Part shown: piece by piece, positions 38,880 through 48,505 of the stretch
Layout of the letters: every line of letters starts with the position of its first letter
How positions within the stretch are numbered: the stretch's first letter is position 1
Assembly (NCBI RefSeq): GCF_001280085.1
Contig: NZ_LGED01000219.1
Coordinates: forward strand, 49,173-113,172
Reading direction: 5' to 3'
DNA: 64,000 bases
Source of the DNA: Saccharothrix sp. NRRL B-16348
Lineage (GTDB): Bacteria; Actinomycetota; Actinomycetes; Mycobacteriales; Pseudonocardiaceae
Notes under the pieces: generated by a model
What the model saw: only the letters and a program-made list of their open reading frames with translations
Told to the model about the DNA's origin: nothing
The model's database searches: none
Position numbers and translations under genes: made by a program

Positions 38880-41132
38880 TTGTCAAGCCCCTCCGATGAC
38901 CTCCGGCTCGCGGAAACCGAGTCGGAGCAGGAATACGTGTCGATGCTGTACGGCAGGCTGGACGACCTCCGCGATCAGAGCTCGAAGCGCCTGGCCGGGG
39001 CGCTGCGGCAAACCGGTGGGACGCACCAGATGCGCTCCGAGCGGGACACCTCGGTGGCCATGTACTCCGACCAGTTGGCGCAGTACAGCGCGGTGGAGAA
39101 CGGGCTGTGCTTCGGCCGGCTCGACTTCCACACCGACGAACGGTTCTACATCGGCCGGATCGGCTTGTTCGACGAGGACAAGGAGTACGAGCCGCTGCTG
39201 ATGGACTGGCGCGCGCCCGCCGCCCGCCCGTTCTACCTGGCCACCGCCGCCGCGCCGGAGGGCGTGCGCCGGCGCAGGCACCTGCGGACCAAGCAGCGCA
39301 AGGTCGTCGGGTTCGACGACGAGGTGCTGGACATCAACTCGGTCGACCTCGACCGCCGGTCCGAGGGCCTGACCGGCGAGGCCACCCTGCTGGCCGCGGT
39401 GAACGCGAGCCGCACCGGCCAGATGGGCGACATCGTCGCGACCATCCAGGCCGAGCAGGACAAGATCATCCGCACCGAGCTGAACGGCGTGGTCGTCGTG
39501 CAGGGCGGTCCGGGCACCGGCAAGACGGCGGTCGCGCTGCACCGCGCGGCGTACCTGCTCTACACGCACCGGCGGCAGCTGGCGAAGCGCGGCGTGCTGG
39601 TGGTCGGGCCGAACACGACGTTCCTGCGCTACATCGGGCAGGTGCTGCCGTCGCTGGGCGAGACGGGCGTGCTGCTGTCGACCGTCGGCGAGCTGTTCCC
39701 CGGCCTCACCGCGGTCGGCCGGGAGCCCGCCGAGGTGGCCGCGTTGAAGGGCCGCATCGAGATGGCGGACGTGGTGGCGCACGCGATCCGGGACCGGCAG
39801 GAGGCGCCGAGCCTGGTCGAGGTGCCGTTCGACGGTGACGTGCTGCGGCTGGACCGGCGGGCGATCAGCGACGCCCGCGGTCGGGCGCGACGCACCCGCC
39901 GCCCGCACAACGAGGCGCGGCGCACGTTCCAGCGCGAGATCATCTCCACGCTGGCGTCGCAGGCCGTGTCCCGGCTGGGCAGGCACCTGCTGGACCAGGC
40001 CGACATCGACGACATCCGGCGCGAGCTGCGCGAGGACCCCGCCGTGCAGGCCGCGATCGAGAAGCTGTGGCCGACCCTGTCGCCGCAGCGGCTGCTCGAA
40101 GACCTGTACGCGTCGCCGAAGCTGATCGCCAAGGCCACGCCGAAGCTCTCCCCCGCCGAGCGCGAGCTGCTGGCCCGTCCGCGCGGCGCCGAGTGGACGC
40201 CCGCCGACGTGCCGCTGCTGGACGAGGCGGCGGAACTGCTCGGCGAGGACGACACCGAGGCCAAGGCGCGGGCCGAGCGGCAGCGGCGGCAGGCGATCGA
40301 CTACGCCCAGGGCGTGCTCGACATCCTCGACCTGGAGGACGACGCCGACCCGGAGATCCTGATGGCGACCGACTTGATGGACGCCTACAAGCTGGCCGAG
40401 CGGCACGGCGCGGAGCGCTACGAGACGGCGGCCGAGCGCGCGGCGGCGGACCGGACGTGGACGTTCGGGCACATCATCGTGGACGAGGCGCAGGAGCTGT
40501 CCCCGATGGCGTGGCGGACGCTGATGCGCCGGTGCCCGTCCAAGTCCATGACCGTGGTCGGCGACATCGCGCAGACCGGCGACATCGCGGGGGCGTCGTC
40601 GTGGCACGAGGTGCTGTCGCCGTACGTGATGGACCGCTGGAAGCTCACCGAGCTGACGGTCAACTACCGGACGCCGTCGGAGATCATGGCCGTGGCGGCG
40701 GACGTGCTGGCGTCGGTCGACCCGGACCTCGTGCCGCCGACTTCGGTGCGGGACAGCGGTTTCGCGCCGTGGAGCCTGCGAGCGCCGTCCCTGGACGAGG
40801 CGCTGCCCTCGGTGGTGGACAAGGAGGTCGCCGCGATCGGGGACGGCAAGCTGGCGGTGATCGTGCCGTCGGCGTCGGTGGCGTCGCTGCGCGCCGCCGT
40901 GCCGGGCGCGTCGGACGACCTCGACGCCCAGGTGGTGGTGCTGGGCGTGACCGACGCGAAGGGCCTGGAGTTCGACTCGGTGCTGGTCGTCGACCCGGCG
41001 GGCATCCTCGCCGAGTCGCCGCGCGGTGCGAGCGACCTGTACGTGGCACTGACCCGTGCCACGCAACGACTCGGCGTCGTGCACCCCGGCGAGTTGCCGG
41101 AGGTGCTGGGCCGGCTGGAGGCTAGCGTGTAG
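38880..41132 (+). CDS. helD: HelD-type RNA polymerase recycling ATPase
   Basis: 750 residues from TTG 38880 (GAGG upstream; no good ATG/GTG nearby). Superfamily 1 motor: Walker A VVQGGPGTGKTAVALHRAAY (about residue 210), motif II HIIVDEAQELSPMAW (about 530), VGDIAQTGD, LTVNYRTPSEI, and C-terminal TDAKGLEFDSVLVVDPAGI and LYVALTRATQRLGV. The N-terminal coiled part (LRLAETESEQEYVSMLYGRLDDLRDQS) and FYIGRIGLFDEDKEYEPLLMDWRAPAARPFY are typical of HelD/HelR, which dissociates stalled RNA polymerase, and in some actinomycetes displaces rifamycin from it. Whether this is the rifampicin-protective HelR type cannot be told from sequence alone. Confidence 0.9.
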   Translation: MSSPSDDLRLAETESEQEYVSMLYGRLDDLRDQSSKRLAGALRQTGGTHQMRSERDTSVAMYSDQLAQYSAVENGLCFGRLDFHTDERFYIGRIGLFDEDKEYEPLLMDWRAPAARPFYLATAAAPEGVRRRRHLRTKQRKVVGFDDEVLDINSVDLDRRSEGLTGEATLLAAVNASRTGQMGDIVATIQAEQDKIIRTELNGVVVVQGGPGTGKTAVALHRAAYLLYTHRRQLAKRGVLVVGPNTTFLRYIGQVLPSLGETGVLLSTVGELFPGLTAVGREPAEVAALKGRIEMADVVAHAIRDRQEAPSLVEVPFDGDVLRLDRRAISDARGRARRTRRPHNEARRTFQREIISTLASQAVSRLGRHLLDQADIDDIRRELREDPAVQAAIEKLWPTLSPQRLLEDLYASPKLIAKATPKLSPAERELLARPRGAEWTPADVPLLDEAAELLGEDDTEAKARAERQRRQAIDYAQGVLDILDLEDDADPEILMATDLMDAYKLAERHGAERYETAAERAAADRTWTFGHIIVDEAQELSPMAWRTLMRRCPSKSMTVVGDIAQTGDIAGASSWHEVLSPYVMDRWKLTELTVNYRTPSEIMAVAADVLASVDPDLVPPTSVRDSGFAPWSLRAPSLDEALPSVVDKEVAAIGDGKLAVIVPSASVASLRAAVPGASDDLDAQVVVLGVTDAKGLEFDSVLVVDPAGILAESPRGASDLYVALTRATQRLGVVHPGELPEVLGRLEASV

Positions 41133-41194
41133 GCGGTGTCCGGTTTAGAGGCGGCGGCAGGCCGCACCGCAGCCAAGGTCGGCGGCCGGAGCAG

Positions 41195-41452
41195 TTGACC
41201 ACTGGCGCGGTCCTGGTGGCGGGGTCGCTGCTCGTCGCGGTGCAGGAGGAGTCCAACGGGCTCCGGGGCCGTGACGTCGACAAGGCCGAGATCCACCGGT
41301 TCTCGGAACTGCTGCGCAGCCAGGTGGCGCAGGAGCACGCGGTGATCCGCATGCCGAACCCGGGCCTGCGGCCGGTCCGTGCCCTGCCGCTCGGTGATCC
41401 TTGGCGATCCGCGCATCTGAAGAGGTCCGGGGCTTCCTCGACCGGTGGATGA
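41195..41452 (+). CDS. Possible small gene or gene remnant, 85 aa
   Basis: Open from TTG 41195 to a TGA at 41450. The sequence TTGAVLVAGSLLVAVQEESNGLRGRD then AEIHRFSELLRSQVAQEHAVIRMPNPGLRPVRALP looks protein-like, and it is the only candidate in a 335-bp gap between the HelD and crcB genes. There is no clear ribosome site, and the C-terminus (RSGASSTGG) looks like frame loss. It may be the remaining end of a larger gene. Not recognised. Confidence 0.3.
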   Translation: MTTGAVLVAGSLLVAVQEESNGLRGRDVDKAEIHRFSELLRSQVAQEHAVIRMPNPGLRPVRALPLGDPWRSAHLKRSGASSTGG

Positions 41453-41467
41453 GGCAGGTGTTCAACG

Positions 41468-41800
41468 TCATCGGGTAAGGGCGTAGCCGAGGGCGGCGGC
41501 GGCAAGGCCGGTGGACAGGCTCGCGGTGACGTTGGCCAGGGCTTGGAGGTAGCGGCCGTCCTCGGTCAGCCGGACGGTTTCGTAGCTGAACGTGCTGTAG
41601 GTGGTCAGGCCGCCGCACAGGCCGATCCCGACCAGGGCGAACAGGTCCGGTGACGTGCCGGCCACGCAGCCGAGCACGAACGAGCCGACGACGTTGACCG
41701 CGAGGGTCGCCCAGGGGAACGTCCGCTGCACCAACCTGCCGGCCAAGTACCGCAGCGACGCGCCCACCGCCGCCCCGACGAACACCATCACCACCGTCAT
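41468..41800 (-). CDS. crcB: Fluoride channel subunit CrcB (second)
   Basis: 110 residues from ATG 41800, overlapping the upstream crcB by ATGA. Four hydrophobic helices with the Fluc signatures [38 protein letters not shown] (Asn pore residue) and [19 protein letters not shown] (Thr/Ser/Phe box). Exports fluoride. Two adjacent divergent-type copies usually assemble as a heterodimer with opposite orientations. No fluoride riboswitch is seen upstream. Confidence 0.92.
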   Translation of the reverse strand: MTVVMVFVGAAVGASLRYLAGRLVQRTFPWATLAVNVVGSFVLGCVAGTSPDLFALVGIGLCGGLTTYSTFSYETVRLTEDGRYLQALANVTASLSTGLAAAALGYALTR

Positions 41801-42129
41801 GGCCACACCCGGCGGGTCGCGGCCATGGCGGCGAAGGTCGCGCACAGCGCCAGGAACAGGGTGCCGACCAGGTAGGCCACCGCGGTCAGCCCACCCAGCC
41901 GCACCGCGTCCAGCGCGTAGCCCGAGAACGTGGTGAAGCCGCCGAGCACCCCGATGCCGAGGAACGGCCGGGCGAGCGGGTGCAGGCGGGGCACCAGGAC
42001 CATCAGGACACCGATCAGCGCGCAGCCGACGACGTTGATCAGCAGCGTGCCCCACGGTCCGGGCACCACCGCGGCCAGGCCGTACCGCGCCAGGCCGCCG
42101 AGGCCGCCGCCCAGCGCGACGGCCGTCAC
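41797..42129 (-). CDS. crcB: Fluoride channel subunit CrcB (first)
   Basis: 110 residues from GTG 42129 (GAGG eight bases upstream; GTG 42150 would add seven residues and overlap the marR end). [38 protein letters not shown] and [19 protein letters not shown] are the CrcB/Fluc motifs. Co-translated with the second copy and only 10 bases after the MarR gene, so it is probably transcribed with marR. Confidence 0.9.
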   Translation of the reverse strand: MTAVALGGGLGGLARYGLAAVVPGPWGTLLINVVGCALIGVLMVLVPRLHPLARPFLGIGVLGGFTTFSGYALDAVRLGGLTAVAYLVGTLFLALCATFAAMAATRRVWP

Positions 42130-42139
42130 GGTCCGGGCC

Positions 42140-42577
42140 TCAGTGCGCACGCAGGTGGTCCACCAGGTGGTCGAGGGCGGCCAGGGCGCGGACCACGTCG
42201 GCGCGCTCGCCCGGGTCGAGCTTGTCCAGCGCCGACCCGATGCGCTTCTCGTGCGCGGCCTGCCAGACGGCCAGCTGCTCGTGCCCCTGCGGTGTCACGG
42301 AAAGTCGGGCGACGCGGCGGTCGCTGGGGTCGCCGCCCCGTTCGACCAGACCGTTCTCGATCAGCTGGCCGACGAGCCCGCTTACCGTGTTCGGCGCAAG
42401 CCTCAACTCGGCCGCGAGGTCGCCCACGCGCATCGGAGGACGCTCGGCGAGCGTCTGGAGCAACTCCACCTGCGCCATCGGCAGGGAGTCCCACGGCCAT
42501 TCCGACCGGATGCTCGTGCGCAGTGCCCGGCGGAGCCTCGTGACCACGTCGGTGAGCGAGCGTGCCTCGTCTGACAT
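42140..42577 (-). CDS. MarR-family regulator
   Basis: 145 residues from ATG 42577; upstream extension to 42667 would cross the operator and the divergent gene's start. The winged helix is clear: [60 protein letters not shown]. Divergent from an MFS exporter with a palindrome between; the usual arrangement is repression of exporter and self, relieved by a toxic ligand. There is little ribosome-site sequence before the ATG, so the message may be leaderless. Confidence 0.88.
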   Translation of the reverse strand: MSDEARSLTDVVTRLRRALRTSIRSEWPWDSLPMAQVELLQTLAERPPMRVGDLAAELRLAPNTVSGLVGQLIENGLVERGGDPSDRRVARLSVTPQGHEQLAVWQAAHEKRIGSALDKLDPGERADVVRALAALDHLVDHLRAH

Positions 42578-42600
42578 GCGCGAATGGTACTGGGTCGCGA

Positions 42601-42619
42601 TATGTCGGAGACCGAGATA
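42601..42619. promoter_or_regulatory. MarR operator candidate
   Basis: TATGTCGG-AGA-CCGAGATA: arms match at 7 of 8 positions. It lies between the MarR start (42577) and the exporter ATG (42631), overlapping the exporter's promoter/leader and ending just before its GGAGGCG ribosome site. Confidence 0.7.
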
Positions 42620-42630
42620 GTCTGGAGGCG

Positions 42631-43911
42631 ATGAATCGCTCCCTGCGCTGGTTCGTCGCGGAATCACCCCGGCCGCGGCGGGTCGCGACCTGGGCCGGTG
42701 CGCCCTGGCTGGCTGTGGCGACGGTGTGCCTCGGCGCGTTCCTCGGCCAGTTCGACGCGAGCGTCGTCACACTCGCCCTGCCCGCATTGCGGGACGACTT
42801 CGGCGCTTCACCCGAGTGGGTGTCGTTGGCGTACCTGCTGACGCTGGCCGCGTTCGTCGCGCCGATCGGGAAGTGGTCGGACCGGCGGGGTCGCAAGCTC
42901 GTGTACCTGTACGGGTTCGTGGTGTTCACCGGCGCTTCGGTGGCGTGCGCCTTGTCCCGGGACCTGGACGTGCTGATCGCGTTCCGGGTGGTGCAGGCGT
43001 TGGGCGCGGCGATGTTGCAGGCCAACAGCGTGGCGCTGGTGGTGGCGGCGGTGCCGCGGGACCGGATGCGCAAGGCGTTGGGCGTGCAGGCCACCGCGCA
43101 GGCGTTGGGGCTGGCGCTCGGCCCGACGGTCGGCGGCCTGCTGGTCGAGGCGTTCGGGTGGCAGTGGGTGTTCCTGATCAACGTGCCGGTCGGCGTCGCC
43201 GCCCTGGTCGCGGGCCACTTCCTGCTGCCCCGCACGCACGAGCGCGGCAGCGGGCCGGTCGACGGGCTCGCCGTCGTGCTGCTCGCCACGGCCACCACCG
43301 CGTTGCTGCTGGTGCTGTCCGGCGCGAGCCCGTTCCTGCTGCTGCTCGCGCTGCCCGCGGGTGTCGGCTACGTGTGGCGCGAACCGCTGGTCCGCCGGGT
43401 CAAGGGCGGCCTGGTCGGCGCGGTGTGCGGCTACCTGGTGCTGTTCGGACCGCTGGTCCTGGTGCCGTTCACGTCCGACCGCGGCCCGTTCGAGACCGGG
43501 TTGCTGCTCACCGCGCTGCCGGTCGGGTTCGCGCTCGGCGCGGCGTCGCCGTGGCGCGTGCCCCGAGCGGGCGCGGCACTGTCCACAGTGGCCTGCGGGG
43601 TGCTCGCCTGGCACGTGCACCCGGTCGCCCTGGTCGCGCTGGGGCTCGGGCTGGGCCTCTTCACCCCGGCCAACAACGCGGCCGTGCTCGGCGCCCTCCC
43701 CCGCGGTGACGCCGGATCGGGTGGCGGACTGGTGAACCTCGCCCGCGCGCTCGGCACCGCGTTCGGCGTGGCGGTCCCGCTCTTCGTGCACGCGCAGTGG
43801 GGAGCGAGGGTGGCGTTCGGGGCACTTGCCGTGATCGCACTGGTGACCGTGTGTACGCCGATCGGGGACAAGCGGCCCTGTCTTCGCCCGCGAGTTCCCC
43901 CGGATCAGTAA
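42631..43911 (+). CDS. MFS drug-exporter-like protein (DHA family)
   Basis: 426 residues from ATG 42631 (GGAGGCG upstream). About twelve helices. The motif A-type loop is GKWSDRRGRKLVYLYG; the DHA-type beginning is GAFLGQFDASVVTLALPAL; motif C is ALGLALGPTVGGLL. The Asp in QFDASVV is typical of multidrug antiporters in this group. The second half is shorter than in 14-helix DHA2 proteins. Probably proton-driven efflux controlled by the divergent MarR protein. Confidence 0.87.
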   Translation: MNRSLRWFVAESPRPRRVATWAGAPWLAVATVCLGAFLGQFDASVVTLALPALRDDFGASPEWVSLAYLLTLAAFVAPIGKWSDRRGRKLVYLYGFVVFTGASVACALSRDLDVLIAFRVVQALGAAMLQANSVALVVAAVPRDRMRKALGVQATAQALGLALGPTVGGLLVEAFGWQWVFLINVPVGVAALVAGHFLLPRTHERGSGPVDGLAVVLLATATTALLLVLSGASPFLLLLALPAGVGYVWREPLVRRVKGGLVGAVCGYLVLFGPLVLVPFTSDRGPFETGLLLTALPVGFALGAASPWRVPRAGAALSTVACGVLAWHVHPVALVALGLGLGLFTPANNAAVLGALPRGDAGSGGGLVNLARALGTAFGVAVPLFVHAQWGARVAFGALAVIALVTVCTPIGDKRPCLRPRVPPDQ

Positions 43912-43965
43912 TCTCGCCCCGGCGGGGCGAAGGCTCGGGCTGGCACACACACGGGTGAGGACGAG

Positions 43966-44772
43966 GTGGCGGATCGGCTGAGCTGGGTCCCCGACGACGT
44001 GAACACGGGGCTGCCCAGCGCCGCACGGCTCTACGACTACCTGCTCGGCGGCGGGCACAACTTCGCGGCCGACCGCGAGCTCGCGGAGGAGTTCCTGCGC
44101 GCCCAACCCAACGGCCGCACCATCGCCCGCCTCAACCGCGCGTTCCTGCGCCGGGCCGTGCTGCACCTGGTCGACGCGGGCGTGCGGCAGTTCCTCGACC
44201 TGGGCTCCGGCATCCCGACCGTCGGCAACGTGCACGAGATCGCGCGGAAGGCGGCGCCCGAGTCACGCGTGGTGTACGTGGACTTCGAGGACGTCGCCGT
44301 CGCGCACAGCCGGATGATCCTGGCCGACGACGACCAGTCCGACGTCCTGCAGGAGGACCTCACCGAGCCGGACGCGGTGCTGGCGGGCGTCCGCGACACC
44401 GGCCTGATCGACTTCGCCGAGCCGGTCGGCGTGCTCGCCGTGGGGGTGTTCCACTTCGTGCCGCCCGAGCGCGACCCGGCGGGCGTGGTCGCCGCGTACC
44501 GCGACGCCGTGCCGGCGGGCAGCCACCTCGCCCTCTCCCAGTTCACGTCCGACCTGCAACCCGAGGAGATGGCCGGCGTCGTGGCGGTGATGCGCCAGAG
44601 CCCGGACCCGATGTTCCCGCGCGGCCACGCCGAGATCACCGCCCTGTTCGACGGCTTCGAGCTGGTCGAGCCCGGCGTGGTGCCGCTGCCGGACTGGCGG
44701 CCGGAGGAGGGTTCCGTCGAGGAGGACGCCGACCGGGCGGGCATCTTCGCCGGCGTGGGGCGCAAGAAGTGA
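43966..44772 (+). CDS. DUF574-type S-adenosyl methyltransferase
   Basis: 268 residues from GTG 43966. The start LSWVPDDVNTGLPSAARLYDYLLGGGHNFAADRELAEEF and QFLDLGSGIPTVGNVHEIAR (SAM-binding glycine loop), VVYVDFEDVAVAHSRMIL and LAVGVFHFVPPERDPAGVV are typical of this actinobacteria-rich family (PF04672). The substrate is unknown; many copies occur in each actinomycete genome. Six bases before the GGDEF gene, so the two are probably one operon. Confidence 0.92.
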   Translation: MADRLSWVPDDVNTGLPSAARLYDYLLGGGHNFAADRELAEEFLRAQPNGRTIARLNRAFLRRAVLHLVDAGVRQFLDLGSGIPTVGNVHEIARKAAPESRVVYVDFEDVAVAHSRMILADDDQSDVLQEDLTEPDAVLAGVRDTGLIDFAEPVGVLAVGVFHFVPPERDPAGVVAAYRDAVPAGSHLALSQFTSDLQPEEMAGVVAVMRQSPDPMFPRGHAEITALFDGFELVEPGVVPLPDWRPEEGSVEEDADRAGIFAGVGRKK

Positions 44773-44778
44773 GCCGAC

Positions 44779-46821
44779 ATGTCGCCACGCGCTAGGACCC
44801 GGCGGCAGGACATCGCGCGGGAGTGGATGCGGGCGGTCTACCCGACCGCGTACGTGCCGATGTCGCCGGTCGAGATCGAGCTGTACCTGCTGGAGTTCGT
44901 GGACGTGATCGTCGACGCGGTCCAGGCCGAGCCGTTCGCCGTCGAACCGGTCGGCGTGGTGGGCCAACGGCTGGTCGAGGCGCACTTCACCGGGCCGGAG
45001 ACGTTGCAGCGCACGGTGGACGTGCTCGGGCACGCCCTGCTGTTCAGCCCGGAGCTGCAGGGCGTGCCGCGGCTGGCGGAGAAGGTCGTCGCCATCCTCG
45101 GCAGCGTGAGCACCGGTTTCGCCACCGCGATGCGGTTGGACGCGCTGGACCAGCAGGAGGAGGTCAAGCACGCGCTCATGGCGGCCAAGCTGCGGGCCGA
45201 ACGCGTGCTGGCGGCCAGCGAGGCCAGGTTCCGCGAGGTGTTCGACTCCGCCGCGTTCGGCATCGTGATCACCGACCTGCGCGGCCGGTGCGTCGAGGTG
45301 AACGAGGCGCTGGCCGAGATGATCGGCCGCGACCGCGGCGAGCTGACCGGGCGGCGGCTGGTCGAGCTGTTCGACCCGGCCGACGCCGACGCGCTCGCGA
45401 ACAAGTACCGGGCGGTCGGCGAGGGCCGGGTCGAGCGGATGCGCGAGCAGCGGCGGCTGCTGCGCGAGGACGGCGAGCCGGTGTGGGTGCACCTGGGGAT
45501 GTCGTCGCTGCGTGACGCGGACGGCGAGCCCGCGTACCACGTGACCATGGTCGAGGACGTCAGCGAGCTGCACCTGCTGCAGAAGAACCTGGACTTCCAG
45601 CTGCTGCACGACTCGCTGACCGGCCTGTCCAACCGGCAGCGCCTCGCCACCCGGCTGGAGAGGCTGCACGGCACGTCACCGGGCGGGGTCACGCTCTACC
45701 ACCTCGGCCTCGACGCGTTCTCGCTGGTGAACAACGGTCTCGGCCACGCGGTCGGCGACCGGCTGCTCACCGAGGTCGGCCACCGGCTCGAAGCCCTGGT
45801 GGACGGCGATGCCGCACTGGTCGCCCGGATGGGCGGCGACGAGTTCGGCATCGTGGTGGACCACTCGCCGGCCACGCCGAGCGTGCCCGACATGGTCGAC
45901 CGGATCAACGACGCGCTGCGGCGGCCGATGGACCACGGCGTCGCCCTGTCCGCGTCCATCGGCGTGGTCGACCGGCCGCCCGCCGGGTGGGGCGTCGCGG
46001 AGATCCTGCGCGCGGGCGACGCGACGTTGCGCCGGGCCAAGTCTCGCGGGAAGCGGCAGTGGCTGCCCTACGACAAGCACGCCGACCAGCTACTGAGGGA
46101 ACGGCAGGCGCGGGCCACTCGGATGGCCGGCGCGTTGGACGAGCAGGAGCTGGAGGTCGAGTACCAGCCGGTGGTCGACCTGGTCGACGGACGGGTGCTC
46201 GGCCACGTGGCCCGGCTGCGCTGGGACGAGGTCGGGCACGACGAGTGCGTGGAGCTGGCCGAGGAGACCGGCCTGTCGCTGGCGCTCGGCCAGTGGGCGC
46301 TGCACGAGGCCGCGGCCGCCGCGAACGGAGCGGAGTCCTCCGGCACCCTGTACTTCGAGCTGTCGCCCATGCAGTCCCGCGACGAGGACCTGGTGCGCAC
46401 GGTGAAGCGGACGTTGGACGAGACCGGCCTGCCCGCGTCCCGGCTGCGGATCTTCCTGGACACCCGGTCGATGCTCGAAGGCAGGGGCGACGACAACGCG
46501 CAGGTGTTGCGGGACAACGGGATCGCCACCGGGCTGTCCCGGTTCAACGGCGGCCAGGCCGAGCTGTCGCTGTTCAGCGAGCTGCCGGTGGACTCGCTGG
46601 TCCTCGACCCGTCCATCGTGGACAGGTTCGCCGGGCCGCCGCGCGAGTCGCTCCTGCACACCGCGGTGGAGCGGATGATCCCGCTGATCCGGGAGCACGG
46701 GGTGGCGGTGCTGGTGCCGGACCTGTCCACGGAGGAGCGGACGGCGTGGTGGCGGCGGGTCGAGGTGGACGCCGCGTACGGCGACCACCTCGCGCCCGCC
46801 GTGCCGGGGTACGAGCTCTAG
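44779..46821 (+). CDS. PAS-GGDEF protein with degenerate EAL domain
   Basis: 680 residues from ATG 44779. N-terminal helical region of about 140 residues, PAS domain about 146-265 (SEARFREVFDSAAFGIVITD), GGDEF domain about 270-430 with HDSLTGLSNRQRL, LGLDAFSLVNN and an intact RMGGDEFG at about 351, then an EAL-like domain. The EAL signature is lost (YQPVVDLVDGRVLGHVARLRW has Val-Ala-Arg instead of Glu-Ala-Leu), and the DDFGTGYS and catalytic Glu motifs are replaced (GLSRFNGGQAEL, RIFLDTRS). It could make c-di-GMP but not degrade it; no RxxD inhibitory site is seen. Its stop overlaps the convergent pntB stop in one CTAG. Confidence 0.87.
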   Translation: MSPRARTRRQDIAREWMRAVYPTAYVPMSPVEIELYLLEFVDVIVDAVQAEPFAVEPVGVVGQRLVEAHFTGPETLQRTVDVLGHALLFSPELQGVPRLAEKVVAILGSVSTGFATAMRLDALDQQEEVKHALMAAKLRAERVLAASEARFREVFDSAAFGIVITDLRGRCVEVNEALAEMIGRDRGELTGRRLVELFDPADADALANKYRAVGEGRVERMREQRRLLREDGEPVWVHLGMSSLRDADGEPAYHVTMVEDVSELHLLQKNLDFQLLHDSLTGLSNRQRLATRLERLHGTSPGGVTLYHLGLDAFSLVNNGLGHAVGDRLLTEVGHRLEALVDGDAALVARMGGDEFGIVVDHSPATPSVPDMVDRINDALRRPMDHGVALSASIGVVDRPPAGWGVAEILRAGDATLRRAKSRGKRQWLPYDKHADQLLRERQARATRMAGALDEQELEVEYQPVVDLVDGRVLGHVARLRWDEVGHDECVELAEETGLSLALGQWALHEAAAAANGAESSGTLYFELSPMQSRDEDLVRTVKRTLDETGLPASRLRIFLDTRSMLEGRGDDNAQVLRDNGIATGLSRFNGGQAELSLFSELPVDSLVLDPSIVDRFAGPPRESLLHTAVERMIPLIREHGVAVLVPDLSTEERTAWWRRVEVDAAYGDHLAPAVPGYEL

Positions 46822-48181
46822 ACGTGCTTCACCGCGGCCAGCAGCTTGGTCAGCGACTCCTTGGCGTCGCCGAACAGCATGGTGGTCTTCGGGTTGTAGA
46901 GCAGGCTGTTGTCCACGCCCGCGAAGCCCGGCCGCATCGAGCGCTTCATGAACACCACGGCCTTCGCCCGGTCCACGTCGAAGATCGGCATGCCGTAGAT
47001 CGGGCTGCTCGGCTCGTCCCGCGCGCCCGGGTTGACCACGTCGTTCGCGCCGACCACGAGGACCACGTCGACGCTGCCGATGCCGGGGTTGACGTCGTCG
47101 AGCTCCTTGAGGTGCTCGTACGGCACGTCCGCCTCGGCGAGCAGCACGTTCATGTGGCCCGGCATCCGACCCGCGACCGGGTGGATGCCGTAGTGCACCG
47201 TGACGCCGCGCTGCTCCAGCACCTGCGCCAGCTCCCGCGCCGCGTGCTGGCCCTGCGCCACGGCCAGGCCGTAACCGGGGACCACCAGCACGGAGTGGGC
47301 GTAGCCGAGCATGATGGCCACGTCGTCCACCGTGCCGGCGCGCACGGTGCGCTGTTCGTCGGTCGCCGCGGTCGCCGTGGTGGCCTTGAAGGCGCCGAAC
47401 AGGATGTTGGTCAGCGGCCGACCCATGGCCTGGGCCATCAGCCGGGTCAGGATCGTGCCGGACGCGCCGACGAGAGTGCCCGCGACGATCAGCAGGGTGT
47501 TGGCCAGCACGTAGCCGGACGCCGCGACGGCCAGGCCGGTGAACGCGTTGAGCAGCGAGATCGCGATCGGCACGTCCGCGCCGCCCACCGGCAGCACGAA
47601 CAGCACGCCCAGCGCGAGACCCGCCAGCGCCAGCAGCACCAGCAGCACGCCGCTGCCGGTCAGCACGACCGACAGCGCGAGCAGCGCGCTCACCGCCGCC
47701 GCGCCCACGCCGAGCAGCTGACCGGCGGGCAGCAGCACCGGCCGGGTGGTCATGATCTCCTGGAGCTTGAGGAACGTGACCACGCTGCCGGAGAAGCTGA
47801 CCGACCCGATCAGCACGGTGAGCACCGTGAAGAGCTGGAACAGCACCGAGCCGTGCGGCACGGCCAGGAACTCGGTCAACGCCACCAGCGCCGCCGCCGC
47901 GCCGCCGACGCCGTTGAACAGCGCCACCATCTGCGGGATGGCGGTCATCTTCACCGACCGCGCCGCCGGGATGCCCACCACCACGCCCGCGGCCACCGCG
48001 AGCACGATCAGCAGACCGTTGCGGACCGCGCCGTGGACGTACGCCGTGACCACGGCCAGCGCCATGCCCGCCGCGCCGAGCAGGTTGCCCGCGCGGGCGT
48101 ACCTCGGCGTGCTCAGGCCCTTGAGCGCCAGCACGAAGCACAGCGCGGCGACCAGGTACGCGAGCTGGACCCAGGTGGGGC

Positions 48182-48185
<4 letters not shown>
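46818..48185 (-). CDS. pntB: NAD(P) transhydrogenase beta subunit
   Basis: 455 residues from GTG 48185, overlapping the pntAB stop (GTGA). About eight to nine membrane helices, then the NADP-binding dIII domain: VLVVPGYGLAVAQGQHAARELAQVL, HPVAGRMPGHMNVLLAEADVPY, VDVVLVVGANDVVNPGA and GMPIFDVDRAKAVVFMKRSM. Uses proton re-entry to reduce NADP with NADH. Last gene of the pntAA-pntAB-pntB operon. The dIII residues are intact. Confidence 0.95.
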
Positions 48186-48501
<316 letters not shown>

Positions 48502-48505
<4 letters not shown>

